The notes under the pieces were generated by a model, which had not been told where the DNA came from, ran no database searches, and was given only the letters and a program-made list of their open reading frames with translations. Both the position numbers and the translations under genes were made by a program. Positions 10,176 through 21,260 of a stretch of DNA of 64,000 nt are shown one piece after another; within the stretch, counting starts at the first letter, position 1; every line of letters starts with the position of its first letter. The DNA comes from Sindora glabra (Eukaryota > Streptophyta > Magnoliopsida > Fabales > Fabaceae): positions 1,116,001 to 1,180,000 of the forward strand of contig CM035234.1 of the NCBI GenBank assembly GCA_020226215.1, in the 5' to 3' direction.

Positions 10176-12646
10176 ATGGCATCCACATCCCGACGCGTTG
10201 ATCCTGGACCACGCGATCCTTCTCTGCTGACCGCTCAGGCCTCACACATATCCCAGTCAGTTTGGACAGGCCATGTATGGAAATAGCTACACCTTAATTA
10301 ACCTGAGTATTTACTGTTTCTGAATTGTCAGACGTTATAGTTGGTGTTGCTTTTTCTTTTGCAGCCTGACCGTAGTGCTTAGGATTCGCCGAGCTCATCA
10401 CTACCATCACCAGCCGCCGCCGGAGATGATTGTCCCCTTTCTGCGAGAGGCAGGCTTTTACGGCTTGGCGATGTGTGAGTTTATGTCGATCGACCATCAG
10501 TTGATCAGTGCTCTTGTGGAGAGGTGGCGGCCGGAGATGCACACCTTTCACATGCCGCAGGGAGAAACGACTATTACCCTGCAGGATGTTGCCTTTCAGC
10601 TCGGCCTACCCATTGACGGTCGAGTAGTGACGGGGCCCACTGTGTGGGGATGGGGAGGCCTGATAGAGGAGTACTTGGGACTCCAGTTACCGGTGGATGA
10701 GAATGTCATCCGAGGGGGGCGACTGAGGATGAGTTGGTTGGAGAGGCATTTCACTCATCTTCCAGATGATGCGGATGAGGTGACAGTGCAGAGATTCGCC
10801 CGAGCTTACATTTTACGACTCATTGGTGGGACGTTATTTCCGGACCATTCCGGCACATACGTCCACCTCATGCACTTACCCTTGATCGCACACCTACACG
10901 AGGCTGGGACGTACAGTTGGGGGTCCGCTTGCCTGGCATACCTGTACAGAGAGCTCTGTAAGGCCACCGCACCGGATTACAGAGAGATAGGAGGTTGTTG
11001 CCTACTACTGCAGCTCTGGGCTTGGGATAGATTTCCCACTATCGCTCCCGCGATAGCTATTTCAGACATACCAGAGGGGGATGCAGGGATTGGCCCCTTA
11101 GCGCGCAGGTTAGAAAATATTTCAACTTTCACTTATAATTAAGTTTGCTACGCAGTTGCCTAACTTTGTTATTGAACCTGGCAGGTGGCACTATCAGAAG
11201 ACGTTCTAGGATAGTCCGGCACACAGCCTACCCCATTACAGATACGTGCTGGACCGGCTTCGACTTGACCAGGTACGCAGGGGGGTTTTACAATCATTAA
11301 TTTCAAGGCTTTGTCCAATCCACAATCGTATTTAAATCACATGATAAAATTGTAACTTCAGATCGTCTGGATCCCGTACACTGAGGAGGTCATCGCATCA
11401 CTGCCTCAGTACTGCTTTGACGGGAGCGACACCTGGACAGCAGTGGTGCCGCTCATTCACTTCCAGATTGTCGAGTGGCACCAGCCTGATAGGGTTTTGC
11501 GGCAGTTTGGACTCCGCCAGGCCATTCCAGAGCCACCGAAGCAGGTGGCGGAGGTCCACTGCCTTCACTTGTCCGGTCGGCATGACGAGGAGTGGCACAT
11601 CCGCCATCAGCCGTATATTGCACTCTGGGATATCCGGCGAGACTTGTGCGTTACTGCCGAGCCGACGACACGCCTAGTTCTGGGACCACGTTCGATTACA
11701 TGACATGGTACAGACGGGTTACCAGACGATGTATTACACCTGTCGGGGGAGCGCTTGACCTTGTGGTAATTTTGCGTGCTAGTTTTTTGTATCTGATTTT
11801 CTTTAAATGCATTAGTATTATAACTAACTTTAATGTCAAAAATTTGCGCAGGTAGATGAGGTTTCTTCACTACAGGACTTCACTACCCCTGAGGGGCAGA
11901 CTATATTCACATTCGATGCGCTTAGGTCAGCGACGGAGTCCATCCTTCATGCGATTCAGCAGGTTGATCATGTCATCATTGACTCACATGCGAAGCCAGC
12001 TCCCCAGGCCCATCACATCCCAGACCCTCCGGAGGGTGACCATGATCAGCCTCGCTCTCGCCGACGACGTCGCACTGCTCCACGGCATACGTCGCAGGCT
12101 GATGTTCCGTCCGCTTCGACAGTGCAGCAGATTCCACCTTCGACTGCCCAGGAGACCATGACGATGATGCCTGATCTTACTGCTCCATCTCATTTGCACC
12201 CTACTGCACCTGATGATCCTTCATCCTCCACCACGTTCCCGGCCGTACTGTTTAGGCCGTCGTCACCCCAGATGTACCAGCTCCCTCCTGGTGTTCCATC
12301 CTCATTCCAGGCATTTCCACATGCACCAGGAGTTTCATCTGCATTCTATGCCTTTCCTTCTGATGATGCTGGTCCAGCGCAGCCATATCGTCCTGTATTT
12401 GACTGGCATACTCAGGATCAGGGATTAGCGCATGGTGGCATGATGACAGACCACTCAGAGCTTGTAGATAGCGGTAGAGGTGGAGGCAGGGCGGGAGCCA
12501 GGGGTAGAGGCAAAGCAGGAGCTGGAGGCAGAGCAGACACAGACACCGGGGATGTGACTCCCGAGCCTGCGCAGAGGGTTAGTAGATACGGCCGCCACAT
12601 TACCGATCCTGGATGTGGGACTGGACATCACTTGCGTAGACATTAG
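10176..12646 (+). pseudogene. Plant mobile domain (PMD, MAIN/MAIL-like) gene inside the MULE, decayed
   Basis: The reconstructed exons are about 10176-10274 (MASTSRRVDPGPRDPS...), 10365-11108, 11185-11272, 11362-about 11765 and 11852-12646. The core (MIVPFLREAGFYGLAMCEFM, RWRPEMHTFHMPQGE, TITLQDVAFQLGLPIDGRVV) is the PMD/aminotransferase-like family (PF10536). The tail is proline/serine-rich and ends in an RGRGG-type basic stretch. Donor and acceptor sites are canonical. Lesions are an in-frame TAG at 11207-11209 in exon 3, a frame change near 11690 (before DYMTWYRRVTRR), and a phase mismatch between the first two exons. Host PMD proteins (MAIN, MAIL1) act in the nucleus in transposon silencing and genome integrity; PMD genes inside transposons are known in plants. 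Any role of this copy in transposition is inference. Confidence 0.85.
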
Positions 12647-12695
12647 CTTTCTTTTCTATCTCGTTTATATATTTGTATATTTATGTACATTTATC

Positions 12696-12770
12696 TTACT
12701 ACTTTATTGCCAGACATCAACATTTAGGATGACTTTACTACTTTATTGTCAAACGTCAACATTTAGGATG
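12696..12770. repeat. Short direct repeat after the PMD gene
   Basis: TTACTACTTTATTGCCAGAC-ATCAACATTTAGGATG is followed immediately by a second copy with CAAACG in place of CAGACA (12733-12770). Confidence 0.8.
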
Positions 12771-12949
12771 CTTCTAATTACTACCACTTTTTTAATTGCT
12801 TGCGCAGGAATAATTACAAATAATAATAAATCACGAAGATCATTGCAATATTTAATTTTATTTAAAAAATGATGATAAGGACATCTTCCACATATAATAA
12901 CTAATATTATTAATTATCATATTTTCACAACTATTATAAATATTTACTT

Positions 12950-13645
12950 GGTTAAAATACCAAAATACGTTTACTTCATAAACTATTTTTTGTTTTACCG
13001 CAATTTTGAAACTATTTACCAAAATACGCAGGGCGTGAGCTGAAGGCGCCTTCTAACATGGCGCCTTTGCTGTAGCAAATTTCAGCTGGGGAGGCGCTAT
13101 TTCACCTGGCGCCTACCCAGCAAACTTAGGTTTACAACTTATGGGGCTGGGAGGCGCCAAGTGAAATGGCGCCTCCACAGTCCCATTTTATAAATTAATT
13201 AAGTTTAATAAAATTATATATTTATTTATATAATTTTAATTTTATTATAATTATATCTTAATTTTTACGACTAATATAGATAAATAATATCATAAAATAG
13301 TAATTAATTAAATTTTAAAAATCATAATTTCGTTCTAATTATGATAAAATTAAATTTATATAAATAAATATATAAATTTATAAAACTTAAATAATTTATA
13401 AAATGGGGCTGTGGAGGCGCCATGTCACTTGGCGCCTCCCAGGCCCATAAGTTATAAAAAAAAGTTTGTTGGGTAGGCGCCAGGTGAAATAGCGCCTCCC
13501 AGCCCGCGCAGTAAAATTTGCTGTAACGAATGCGACATATTGAAAGGCGCCTTCAACGGCACCCTGCGTAATTTGGTAAATAGTTTCAAAACTACAGTGA
13601 AGCGCAAAATAATTTATGAAATAAACGTATTAGCTTATTTTAACC
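12950..13645. mobile_element. Nested 696-bp foldback MULE derivative
   Basis: The left end GGTTAAAATACC and right end GGTATTAGCTTATTTTAACC-like sequence begin two inverted arms of about 330 bp that match over nearly their whole length. They include GGCGCC blocks, AGGCGCCAAGTGAAATGGCG-type palindromes and the AT-rich inner part, leaving only a short centre near 13300. The ends are related to those of the host MULE (TTTACCAAAATACGCAGGGCG). Flanking 9-mers TATTTACTT and TATCTATTC match at 6 of 9 positions, a possible degenerate target duplication. It has no coding capacity. Confidence 0.82.
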
Positions 13646-14640
13646 TATCTATTCTTTTTTTATTTATCGTGTGCAAGTAAATAAATAATATTAATTATCA
13701 TACTTTCACAAAAATTCATGTCTCTAGGGTGCACGGTCAACACAGTCGCCGCCTAATTAATTTAGAAACGAGGAACGAGGGTGCCATGGGCCAAAAGTGT
13801 CATATCGCCTGTCGTTCCTTCCCTTCAGCGCGAACGATGCCATTTCGTCTAGCGTACATCTACACGTCATTTGGCGTCTCTCCATCACTGTTTGTATCTT
13901 CTGTGCTTATTTCGATAAAATGTTTCGAGCGAACGATGAAACGAATAATAATTTCTTAAAAAATAATTAATCGGTACTTTTCACTCTCATTGCCAAAATA
14001 TTTTATCATTCTGATGAAATAAAAAATATCTAATTCATGTTATAATTCTGATTTAATTACAAAATGAAAAGATTATTGAAACAAAATAATCAGATTTTTT
14101 TCAATTTTTAACTATCTTCAACCTCGCTAGTTTGCATTCATTCTGTCACAAAATAAACAAAATTTTATTCAAATAAATAAAAATGGACAAGCATATTATT
14201 GGAATAAATATAAAATAAGAAAAATATATTTATTACATTATATTTCTTTTCATTTTTAGCTATCTTCAACTTTGTATATAAAGAATATTTTATTATACTC
14301 AATAAATTTACTTATGTGTAATAACATATTAAATAATGACTTGTAATAATATAATTCCAAGCGTTAGAAGTTTATAATTTCAAAAATTGATAAAAATTAG
14401 CTGTTATTACGTAAAATTTTGAGAGACATTAATATTTAATTATTTACTAAATATTTATTATTAGATATCAAAGTGGAGTTAACATATTTTTATATGACAT
14501 CAAATATAATTATAAAATAAGTAATTTATTTTTAAAAATTTATTTTCAGTTACAATCATATATTATTTATTTTTATAATTTTTATTTTCAAATTATATCA
14601 ACATTAATTAATTTCAAAAGAAAAAAAATGAAAATTTGAG
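13646..14640. other. Unexplained right-hand segment of the MULE
   Basis: The first 300 bp is of mixed composition (GCACGGTCAACACAGTCGCC..., about 13726-13940) and could be a captured fragment, but no frame is convincing. The remainder is AT-rich. A ~25-bp stretch AATATTAATTATCATA-TTTTCACAA occurs both before (12904-12930) and after (13688-13712) the nested foldback element. Confidence 0.4.
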
Positions 14641-14824
14641 CGAGGGCGCCACCTTGAATGGCGCCCTCAGAGTGCCAAAGGCGCTATCCTGGATGGCGCC
14701 TCCGCCCATGAGGCGCCACACCAAATGGCGCCTCCCGCCACCGTGCATAATCCGGTAATATGTTTCGAAAAAACAGTAAATCGGTAATAAGTTTTGTAAA
14801 AAACATTATTTTGGTATTTTAGCC
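14641..14824 (-). repeat. Right MULE terminus with GGCGCC palindrome array
   Basis: This is the inverted counterpart of the left terminus. GGCGCC recurs at about 14645-14750 in paired arms (AATGGCGCC...GGCGCCATT), followed by the diverged terminal repeat ending GGTATTTTAGCC at 14824. Confidence 0.87.
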
Positions 14825-14834
14825 CATCCAACGA
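14825..14834. repeat. Right target-site duplication of the MULE
   Basis: CATCCAACGA, identical to 4860-4869. Confidence 0.9.
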
Positions 14835-16945
14835 CTAGCTACCATATTAATTTCCCCTTTTTATTTTTAGATAGCTACCACATTAATTTCATGACAACAT
14901 AAAACCTTTTTTGTAATCTTTAACTTTATTTCAAATTTATTTTTCTTCCCTTTTAAACTGATTTTGATGAGACGATCACCATCTTTTTATCTTAATTTTT
15001 TTTAACAGTATTATTAAAACTTTATTTTTAATATAAAATAATTATAAATTTCACACTAAACAATTAAAATTTGAATCAGCATTGCTAATTACCCCGAATA
15101 TGAATGTGGCAGAAGTGTTCCGAAACATTTGTAGCCTTTTGATTAAAGCGAGCTCAAAGCTCTGTAATTTAATCAATAACAACAAATGTATTTCTCATTT
15201 TTAAAATTAAATTAACGGTGTAGGTTTTCGGTACATTTAACATTTTCCAATTGGAATGTAGGCTGTTATAAAAAATAATTTCGGTACATAAGTGAGTTTT
15301 TATAGATAGATTTGAGTGTTTATTTTGTTTTGTTTTTTTCTGATCGGTTTGTATGAGGGAGGCTGGAAAAAAATTAAAAGAAAAACACCTTTCATAAAAC
15401 TTTAATGGTAAAAACGTAAATCTATGCTTCTTATCCGTTCCTTTCACTCTCGCGCGGATTAGAACATTATTGATTATTTTGCCAGGCATTGGCCTGCTAC
15501 CCATGTTTTATGGGGCAATGCTATGGTATTACTGAGAATTTTAAATTTGCAGCCACGTGGTATATTTTAAATTATTTAATAAAATTATTAAAAATTTTAA
15601 TAATTTTATTTAATGATTCAAAATATGTGACGTCATCTCAAATTTTGAAATCCGAAATTACGGTAGAATTTTACTGTTTTATGGGAAAATGCTATCGCAA
15701 CTTGTCAACATCATTCCCACTTTTCTTCACTTATGTGGAGAGTAGAGATTCTAGAGAATGAACTCAAAATATAAAGCATATTTTGGTGACTCACTTGTAC
15801 TCGGCAACTTATATCAAACACGATCTTTTTTTTTTTTAACACTCAATAATTTCTACACATTTTTTTATTAAATATAAACTAATTTTATTTAGGACAAGAA
15901 TAATAAATGATAAAATTTTTTAGTAAAAATCTTTTTAGTTATTAAATTCAAAATTTTTATTAAATATGAAATGCATTAAAATTCAATTTTAAATCGCTAT
16001 CTGACCAAATTGTAGTATCAAACACGTCTTTGTTGGAGCCGTTTTTCCACAAAGTGAGGCTTCAGCTCGACCATATGCATCGGTCTCCCAAGTCCTCATT
16101 GCATATGTAATATAAAAGTGAAAGATTAGGGCGGTGGTTGGGGGAATGCAATCATTAAAATGGGAAAATGCAAGATGCCATTCTTCTTCGAGTGGGTTGG
16201 TGAGTGAAGACATTCAAACTTATATCTTCCATGTAGAAAAAGTGAGCCAAGATTTTCACCCAACAACCACATAGGGGAAAAAACCTTGTAATATATACAT
16301 TACAAGATATCGATTTTACTTTTAAGATTAAGCATATGTTAGGTGTCTTTTTAACAAAATGTTTTACTTCTTAAGTTCTAGAGACAAAAATATAGGACCA
16401 TGCATAATGTCAAATATTATATTAATTTCTATCAATTTATTATGTAAAATAAGAGTGAAACTTCTAATTACAACTGAAAATATTATTCCATTCACCATGT
16501 GAAACTAATAATAAAAAATATAAGTGATAGAATTAGAAACACAGGATAAAGGAGGGAAGCTTCTTTGAAGCAAGAACCCCATTTTTCAAGAGTTGGTGTT
16601 TGAAATTCTACGTCTTTTGACTAAACCCGAGTCAGCCTCGTACCGACCCCATGTCTTTGCTTTCTTCTGTTTACTCCTGACTTACTCGACAAGGTTGTGG
16701 CCATCGGGTTTCTAGAATTTACATCCGTACAATTTTCGCAAGATAAAATCGTACATATATGTGAATCTCGATTAATCTATTGTTATACTAAGGTTATTTT
16801 TTTTCCACAGGAAATATTTCTTGTAAAGTATAATTACAATATATTAATATAAAAATATTTTATTTATTTAATATTAAATATTAAAAAATTTTAAAATAAT
16901 AATTTTTGAAAGAGAATTTTTTTTCTATTATTATAGTTCTAATTA
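14835..16945. other. Intergenic AT-rich stretch
   Basis: No gene is seen. Open frames here are short and unlike known proteins. The one structured part is the hairpin at 15504-15695, annotated separately. Confidence 0.6.
15504..15695. repeat. MITE-like hairpin flanked by a 21-bp direct repeat
   Basis: From about 15524 to 15674 the two halves are imperfect inverted repeats meeting at the palindrome AATTTTAATAATTTTATTTA (left arm GGTATTACTGAGAATTTTAAA, right arm complement CCGTAATTTCGGATTTCAAA). The hairpin is bordered by TGTTTTATGGGGCAATGCTAT (15504-15524) and its copy at 15675-15695 with two mismatches. Confidence 0.6.
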
Positions 16946-17039
16946 CACTACAATAATTAAACTCTATTGCTATGATTCCTATATCGACGAGAATATTTCG
17001 GCTGTCTATGTAAAATTTTTAAATATTTTTTATAAAATT

Positions 17040-17445
17040 ACAAAAATTAATTATACCAATGATACATCATCTCAATAGAGTACATGAAAAATGTTGAGTA
17101 TCGGGTTGGCACCAAATATTTGAGGTACTCTACACAAAAGACTTATCATTTGTGTGGTTTTTTTAAATAAGAAAACTACACAAACGATATATTATTCGAA
17201 TAGATCACTTATGAAATTAACTGCCAACAACTAGTGGGAATTCTTCAAGATAGGCTACACAGATAACAAGTCGTTTGTGTAGTCTTTTTTTGTTTAAATT
17301 TCAAAAAACTATATAAACAATATGTCATCTAGATGGTCTATCTGAAAAAATGCCCATGCATAGTTGGCATGAATACTTTTAAGGAGGGCCTTTAAAAAAA
17401 AGGTTAAAACGTTACACCAACAACTAATCGTTTGCATAGCTTGTA
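17040..17445. repeat. CACTA subterminal repeats
   Basis: Three diverged units of ~130 bp share a TACACAAACGA / TCGTTTGTGTAG inverted motif followed by TTAAATTT-like DNA, an ATCTAGATGGTCTATCTGAA-type segment and TTGGCATGAATA/GCCAACAACTAG. Such arrays are normal for CACTA ends. Confidence 0.6.
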
Positions 17446-19744
17446 GTCAAATGTGAATTATGCAAGTGCCCCCTCATTAAATTTGTGCCAACGATGGAGA
17501 GAGGTGTTGTCAATATAGGATTTGGCCTTTAAGTTCAAGAGCAATGCCATTTTCCACCATTGCCATGCGTTAGAGCTTTTTCAACGAGAGTTTTGAAAGC
17601 TTTGTGAGATTAGTTTCTTCAGCTTTTCTTTGTTATTACTACTACATTTTCATCCTTTTTTATATTTTTTTACTTTTACTTTATTGTGTTGCTGTCACTT
17701 GATTGATATTTTTGTTTCTTCCCTTTGTTATTTCATTGAGATAGGCTAAAAAAATTTATAATTTTTTTTCTAATTAGACCATTTATAGATTAGTGAATAT
17801 GAGATGCATTTGTTTAATTTAATAAAATTATTGCTTTATATAATTTGGCATGTTTATTACTTTAAACATTTAATGATATTAATCTCGTATATGAGTACGA
17901 ATTCCTTTCAATGCCTTATTATGTTAGTTGATAAAATTGTTACTTTGTAGGATTTATTATGTTTGTTATTTTAAACATCTAGTAAGTTTGAATAAGATAA
18001 AAGGATGAATTTCATTATAGGAATAAAATTTTGTTCATGCAACAAAGAAGAAAATATCAAACAATAATAATACATAAATTTTATAAATTAAAGCAATCAA
18101 AATATAAAATTTTTGATGATGTGAAATATTTAATAATTTAAAAAACCAAAGGTGATTAAGTAATGTCAATTTTTGAAAAATTAAATAATTAAAAATATTA
18201 AATAATTATTAAATGTATAATGTTAAATAACCAAAGAGAATAAAATTTGTAATAATTTTGTTAGAAGTAATTTAATAATTTTATTAAATTGTTAAACTAT
18301 ATAAAAAAATTGAAGAAATCAAATAATGACGATGCATAAATTTTAAAAATTACAATCAAAATATAAAATTTTGATGATATGAAATATTCAATAATTTAAG
18401 TAATAATTATAATACTAAATATTAAATAATGTCAATATTTGAAAATTTAAATAATTAATAAATTTATAATATTAAATAAACAAGGAGAATAAAATTTATA
18501 ATAATTTTATGTTAGAAGTAACTTAAATGATTTTATTAAAATTTTAAATTATATAGAAAAATTAAAGTAATCAAAATGTAAAATTTTTTATGATGCGAAA
18601 TATTTAGTAATTCAAGTAATATTTAAAATACCAAAGGTAATTGAGTAATTAACAAATGTATAATATTAAATAACTAAGGAGAATAAAATTCATAATAATT
18701 TTTTGTTAGAATTAATTTAAGTAATTTTATTAAATTATTAAATTATATCAAAAATTAAAGTAATCAAACAATGATGACACATAAATTCTAAAAATTAAAG
18801 TAGCCAAAAAGTAAAAAATTTTATGATGCAAATTTATTAAAACATGGACACAAATTAAAAAAAAATTGTTCATTTGAGATTTAGTGTTAATTTCAAATAA
18901 AATAGTGAATAAATGATGAAAAATTTACCTAAAAAAACTTTAAAATTATAAGTTAATTAAGATATTCAATTTAAAATGAAGGAATAATTAAACAAATATT
19001 GATTAGTTATTAATTTAATAAACAAAAGTAAATTACTTAAGTGATTTAATGTAAGAAAAGAGTCATTATTGCTAATGAGCTATTATTAGTTCTGAGTAGA
19101 GTAATGAATATTAAGATCTATGTATAAGTAAAATTTATCCTATATAAACAAGTATGAAAAGTGAATTTATCATATAGTTAAAATTATTGTAATTGTAAAA
19201 CTACATAATTTATAAAATTATGATAATTTTAAATTGAATGCACTTGCACTCTAATCTTATACCTGTTTAAGGATTAGTTATATTAACTAACTTTTAAATT
19301 GTCCTATAAGTTTGGGATAAGTCCTTTAATTATTATTGTTAACTTATTTGCTCATTATTTCATATTGTAAAATTTTTTTTGTATTTTCTTTGTTTTCTAG
19401 GTGTGTATTATATTGGTATATACTTTACACACTCGAAGAATTATAAGGAGATATTATTGAAATTTCTATATGTAAGAAATGTATTGTAGATAAGTTAAGA
19501 TGATAATTATAAGAATATTCTAAATGAGAGAAAGCTTTACCTTTTAGAGTTAAAATGATGAGATGGATTTATGGCACATAATAAATATGCATGCAAAATT
19601 GAATCGTACAATAACTTATCACATTATTTGCTAATCACAACATATTTATTGACAAAAGCTTAATAATATTTCAAAATTGATTATTCGATAAATATTGGAA
19701 TGGTGCTATTGCATTTGTGAAAAAAACTAGAAAATTTATTGATG
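17446..19744. other. AT-rich non-coding interior of the CACTA element
   Basis: No coding frame is seen. A block of ~240-340 bp recurs with divergence at about 18060-18300, 18310-18540, 18550-18720 and 18760-18830. Markers are AAAGTAATCAAA, TAAAATTTTTGATGATGTGA, TATTAAATAACCAAGGAGAA and TTTGTTAGAAGTAATTTAA. Confidence 0.5.
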
Positions 19745-20520
19745 ATAATGGGTTGGTATCCATATAAAAAGTACATAGATGTACTATATTAGAAATTGGA
19801 AACTTTAAAGGCAAACCTAATAAATATTGGATTTAATCCATTTTAAGCAATATGGGTCCGTCATGGTGAAACAAATGTATCGACTGCTGATGTTATGCAT
19901 AAGGCATTTCCTGATGATGCAAATGAAACGATGACATTATAAATGGCTTCATCAACTCTTATACTACTAATTAAGCAAGTGAAAAATGATAGAAATAGGT
20001 TTAAGGATGCCTTATGGGGAAATACATCTTATAATTAATGCTTTAATAACCTATTTGTAGAAGTTAAAATAGAATTATTTCCCAATTATAGAAAATTTTT
20101 ATTATTGAACTTTTTAATAAAGCTTATGCATCTAAAAGTACTACATAAGTGGACTAATAAGTCATTTAATTCTTTACTAAGATTGTTGAAGGAAGCACTT
20201 CTGAATAAGAATAAATTGCCAAATCATATTACAAGGCAAAGAAATAGCTTAATAAATTGAAGTTGAGGTATAAATCTATTTATGTTCACAAGTATAATTA
20301 TGCACCTTTTTGAAAAGTGCATGTTACAAAGAAAAATTATCCAGTATGTAAACAAAGTTGTTGGAGTAATAAAAACATAAAAAAAGGTACCTTACAAAGT
20401 GTTGAAAATTTTTCCATTTATTTTAAGGCTAAAGCGGTTATACAGATCAAGACACATAGTAAAAGACATAATGTGATATCATATAGGATAATCAATGACA
20501 TCTTGCCGATAAAGAGGTTT
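19745..20520 (+). pseudogene. TNP2-like CACTA transposase remnant
   Basis: Translation across several frame changes and stops gives, in order, WVRHGET (the conserved HGE motif of TNP2), then ELFPNYRKFLLLNFLIKLMH, LHKWTNKSFNSLLRLLKEAL, LPNHITRQR and YNYAPF...NYPVCKQSCW. These match the usual order of the TNP2/Transposase_21 family (segment on the node of short helices, then the CP-C-x-SRW zinc-like motif). It is heavily mutated. Confidence 0.7.
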
Positions 20521-20799
20521 AACAAGATTTCAATAGTTTATTTTGATAAGATAAATATATAACTTTTGATAGGTTAGAACTCAAAGCATTTCATACATAA
20601 TATAAGAGTGCTAGTTAGGTAGAATTATGAACTTTTCCATAAAAATTGGAGGAAAGTATTTGAGGAATAGAAGTCGTGTGTTGTGTAAGGAGCTTGTGTA
20701 TGTATTATTAAATGCATTTCCTTTATTATTTTATTATTTTATGTTTGATATTAAAATTATTTGATATAATAATTTCAAGGTTGTTGTATGTCTTTCAAT

Positions 20800-21260
20800 G
20801 CAGTTATATTTCAAGTTTGTTGACATTTTACCCAAAAATTGGCTTATCATGACATTTGGTATCGAGTGGACAATAACTGATTGATATTAGGATTGGAAAA
20901 TAATGCTCCATGAATTTTTCATGAAGCATGGAGGGTATGATAACATTCATGATATGTATAATGCAAGGTGAGCAATTCTTATAAATATCACATCAAATCA
21001 TTAGGATAAGTTATACATAACTTTGATAGTGAAGAGCACATAGTAAGGATGAAATAAATAATATAGGTCATCATTTTTAGTTTTTCAATCATTCACTCTT
21101 GTAATTGTAAACATTTTCATTTGAAGTTATAGAAGTTGTCAAGAAGAAATATAGAGAATAAGTAAAAAAAAGTGTATAATGATTATCATCGATCAAAGTC
21201 AATTATAACATAGTAACACGATAATGTATTTTAAATTAACATTCTTAAAATTTAGTACCA
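20800..21260 (+). pseudogene. Transposase_24-like CACTA remnant
   Basis: The reading DWKIMLHEFFMKHGGYDNIH-DMYNAR, ITSNH.DKLYI and, after an intron-like gap, LSRRNIENK.KKVYNDYHRSKS corresponds to the plant Transposase_24 family pattern (WKxxLHxxFxxxG..., then a basic NRxK..HxxGSKS stretch). Stops interrupt it. A second copy lies at about 28390-28790 in the tandem duplication. Confidence 0.6.

Larger units (their letters stand above)
4870..14824 (+). mobile_element. Complete Mutator-like element (MULE) carrying transposase and PMD genes
   Basis: The element is 9955 bp and bounded by inverted ends, GGCTAAAATACC on the left and GGTATTTTAGCC on the right, each extending into a diverged ~100-bp terminal inverted repeat. 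It is flanked by an exact 10-bp direct repeat. This architecture is diagnostic of Mutator-like transposons (9-11 bp duplications, long terminal repeats). Inside, in order and all on the plus strand, are a CT-rich leader, an AT-rich intron-like region, a MURA-type transposase remnant, a PMD gene remnant, a nested foldback relative and an unexplained ~1-kb segment. Both genes are broken, so this copy is not autonomous. The exact target-site duplication says insertion is fairly recent relative to the other elements in the window. Confidence 0.93.

Noticed and set aside
12950..13645. Interpretation as the true right end of the MULE
   Set aside because: The exact 10-bp duplication pairs 4860-4869 with 14825-14834, so the internal copy is nested rather than terminal.
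13729..13959. 76-residue frame in the right part of the MULE
   Set aside because: No recognisable domain, no supporting splice or start context; kept only as possible captured DNA.
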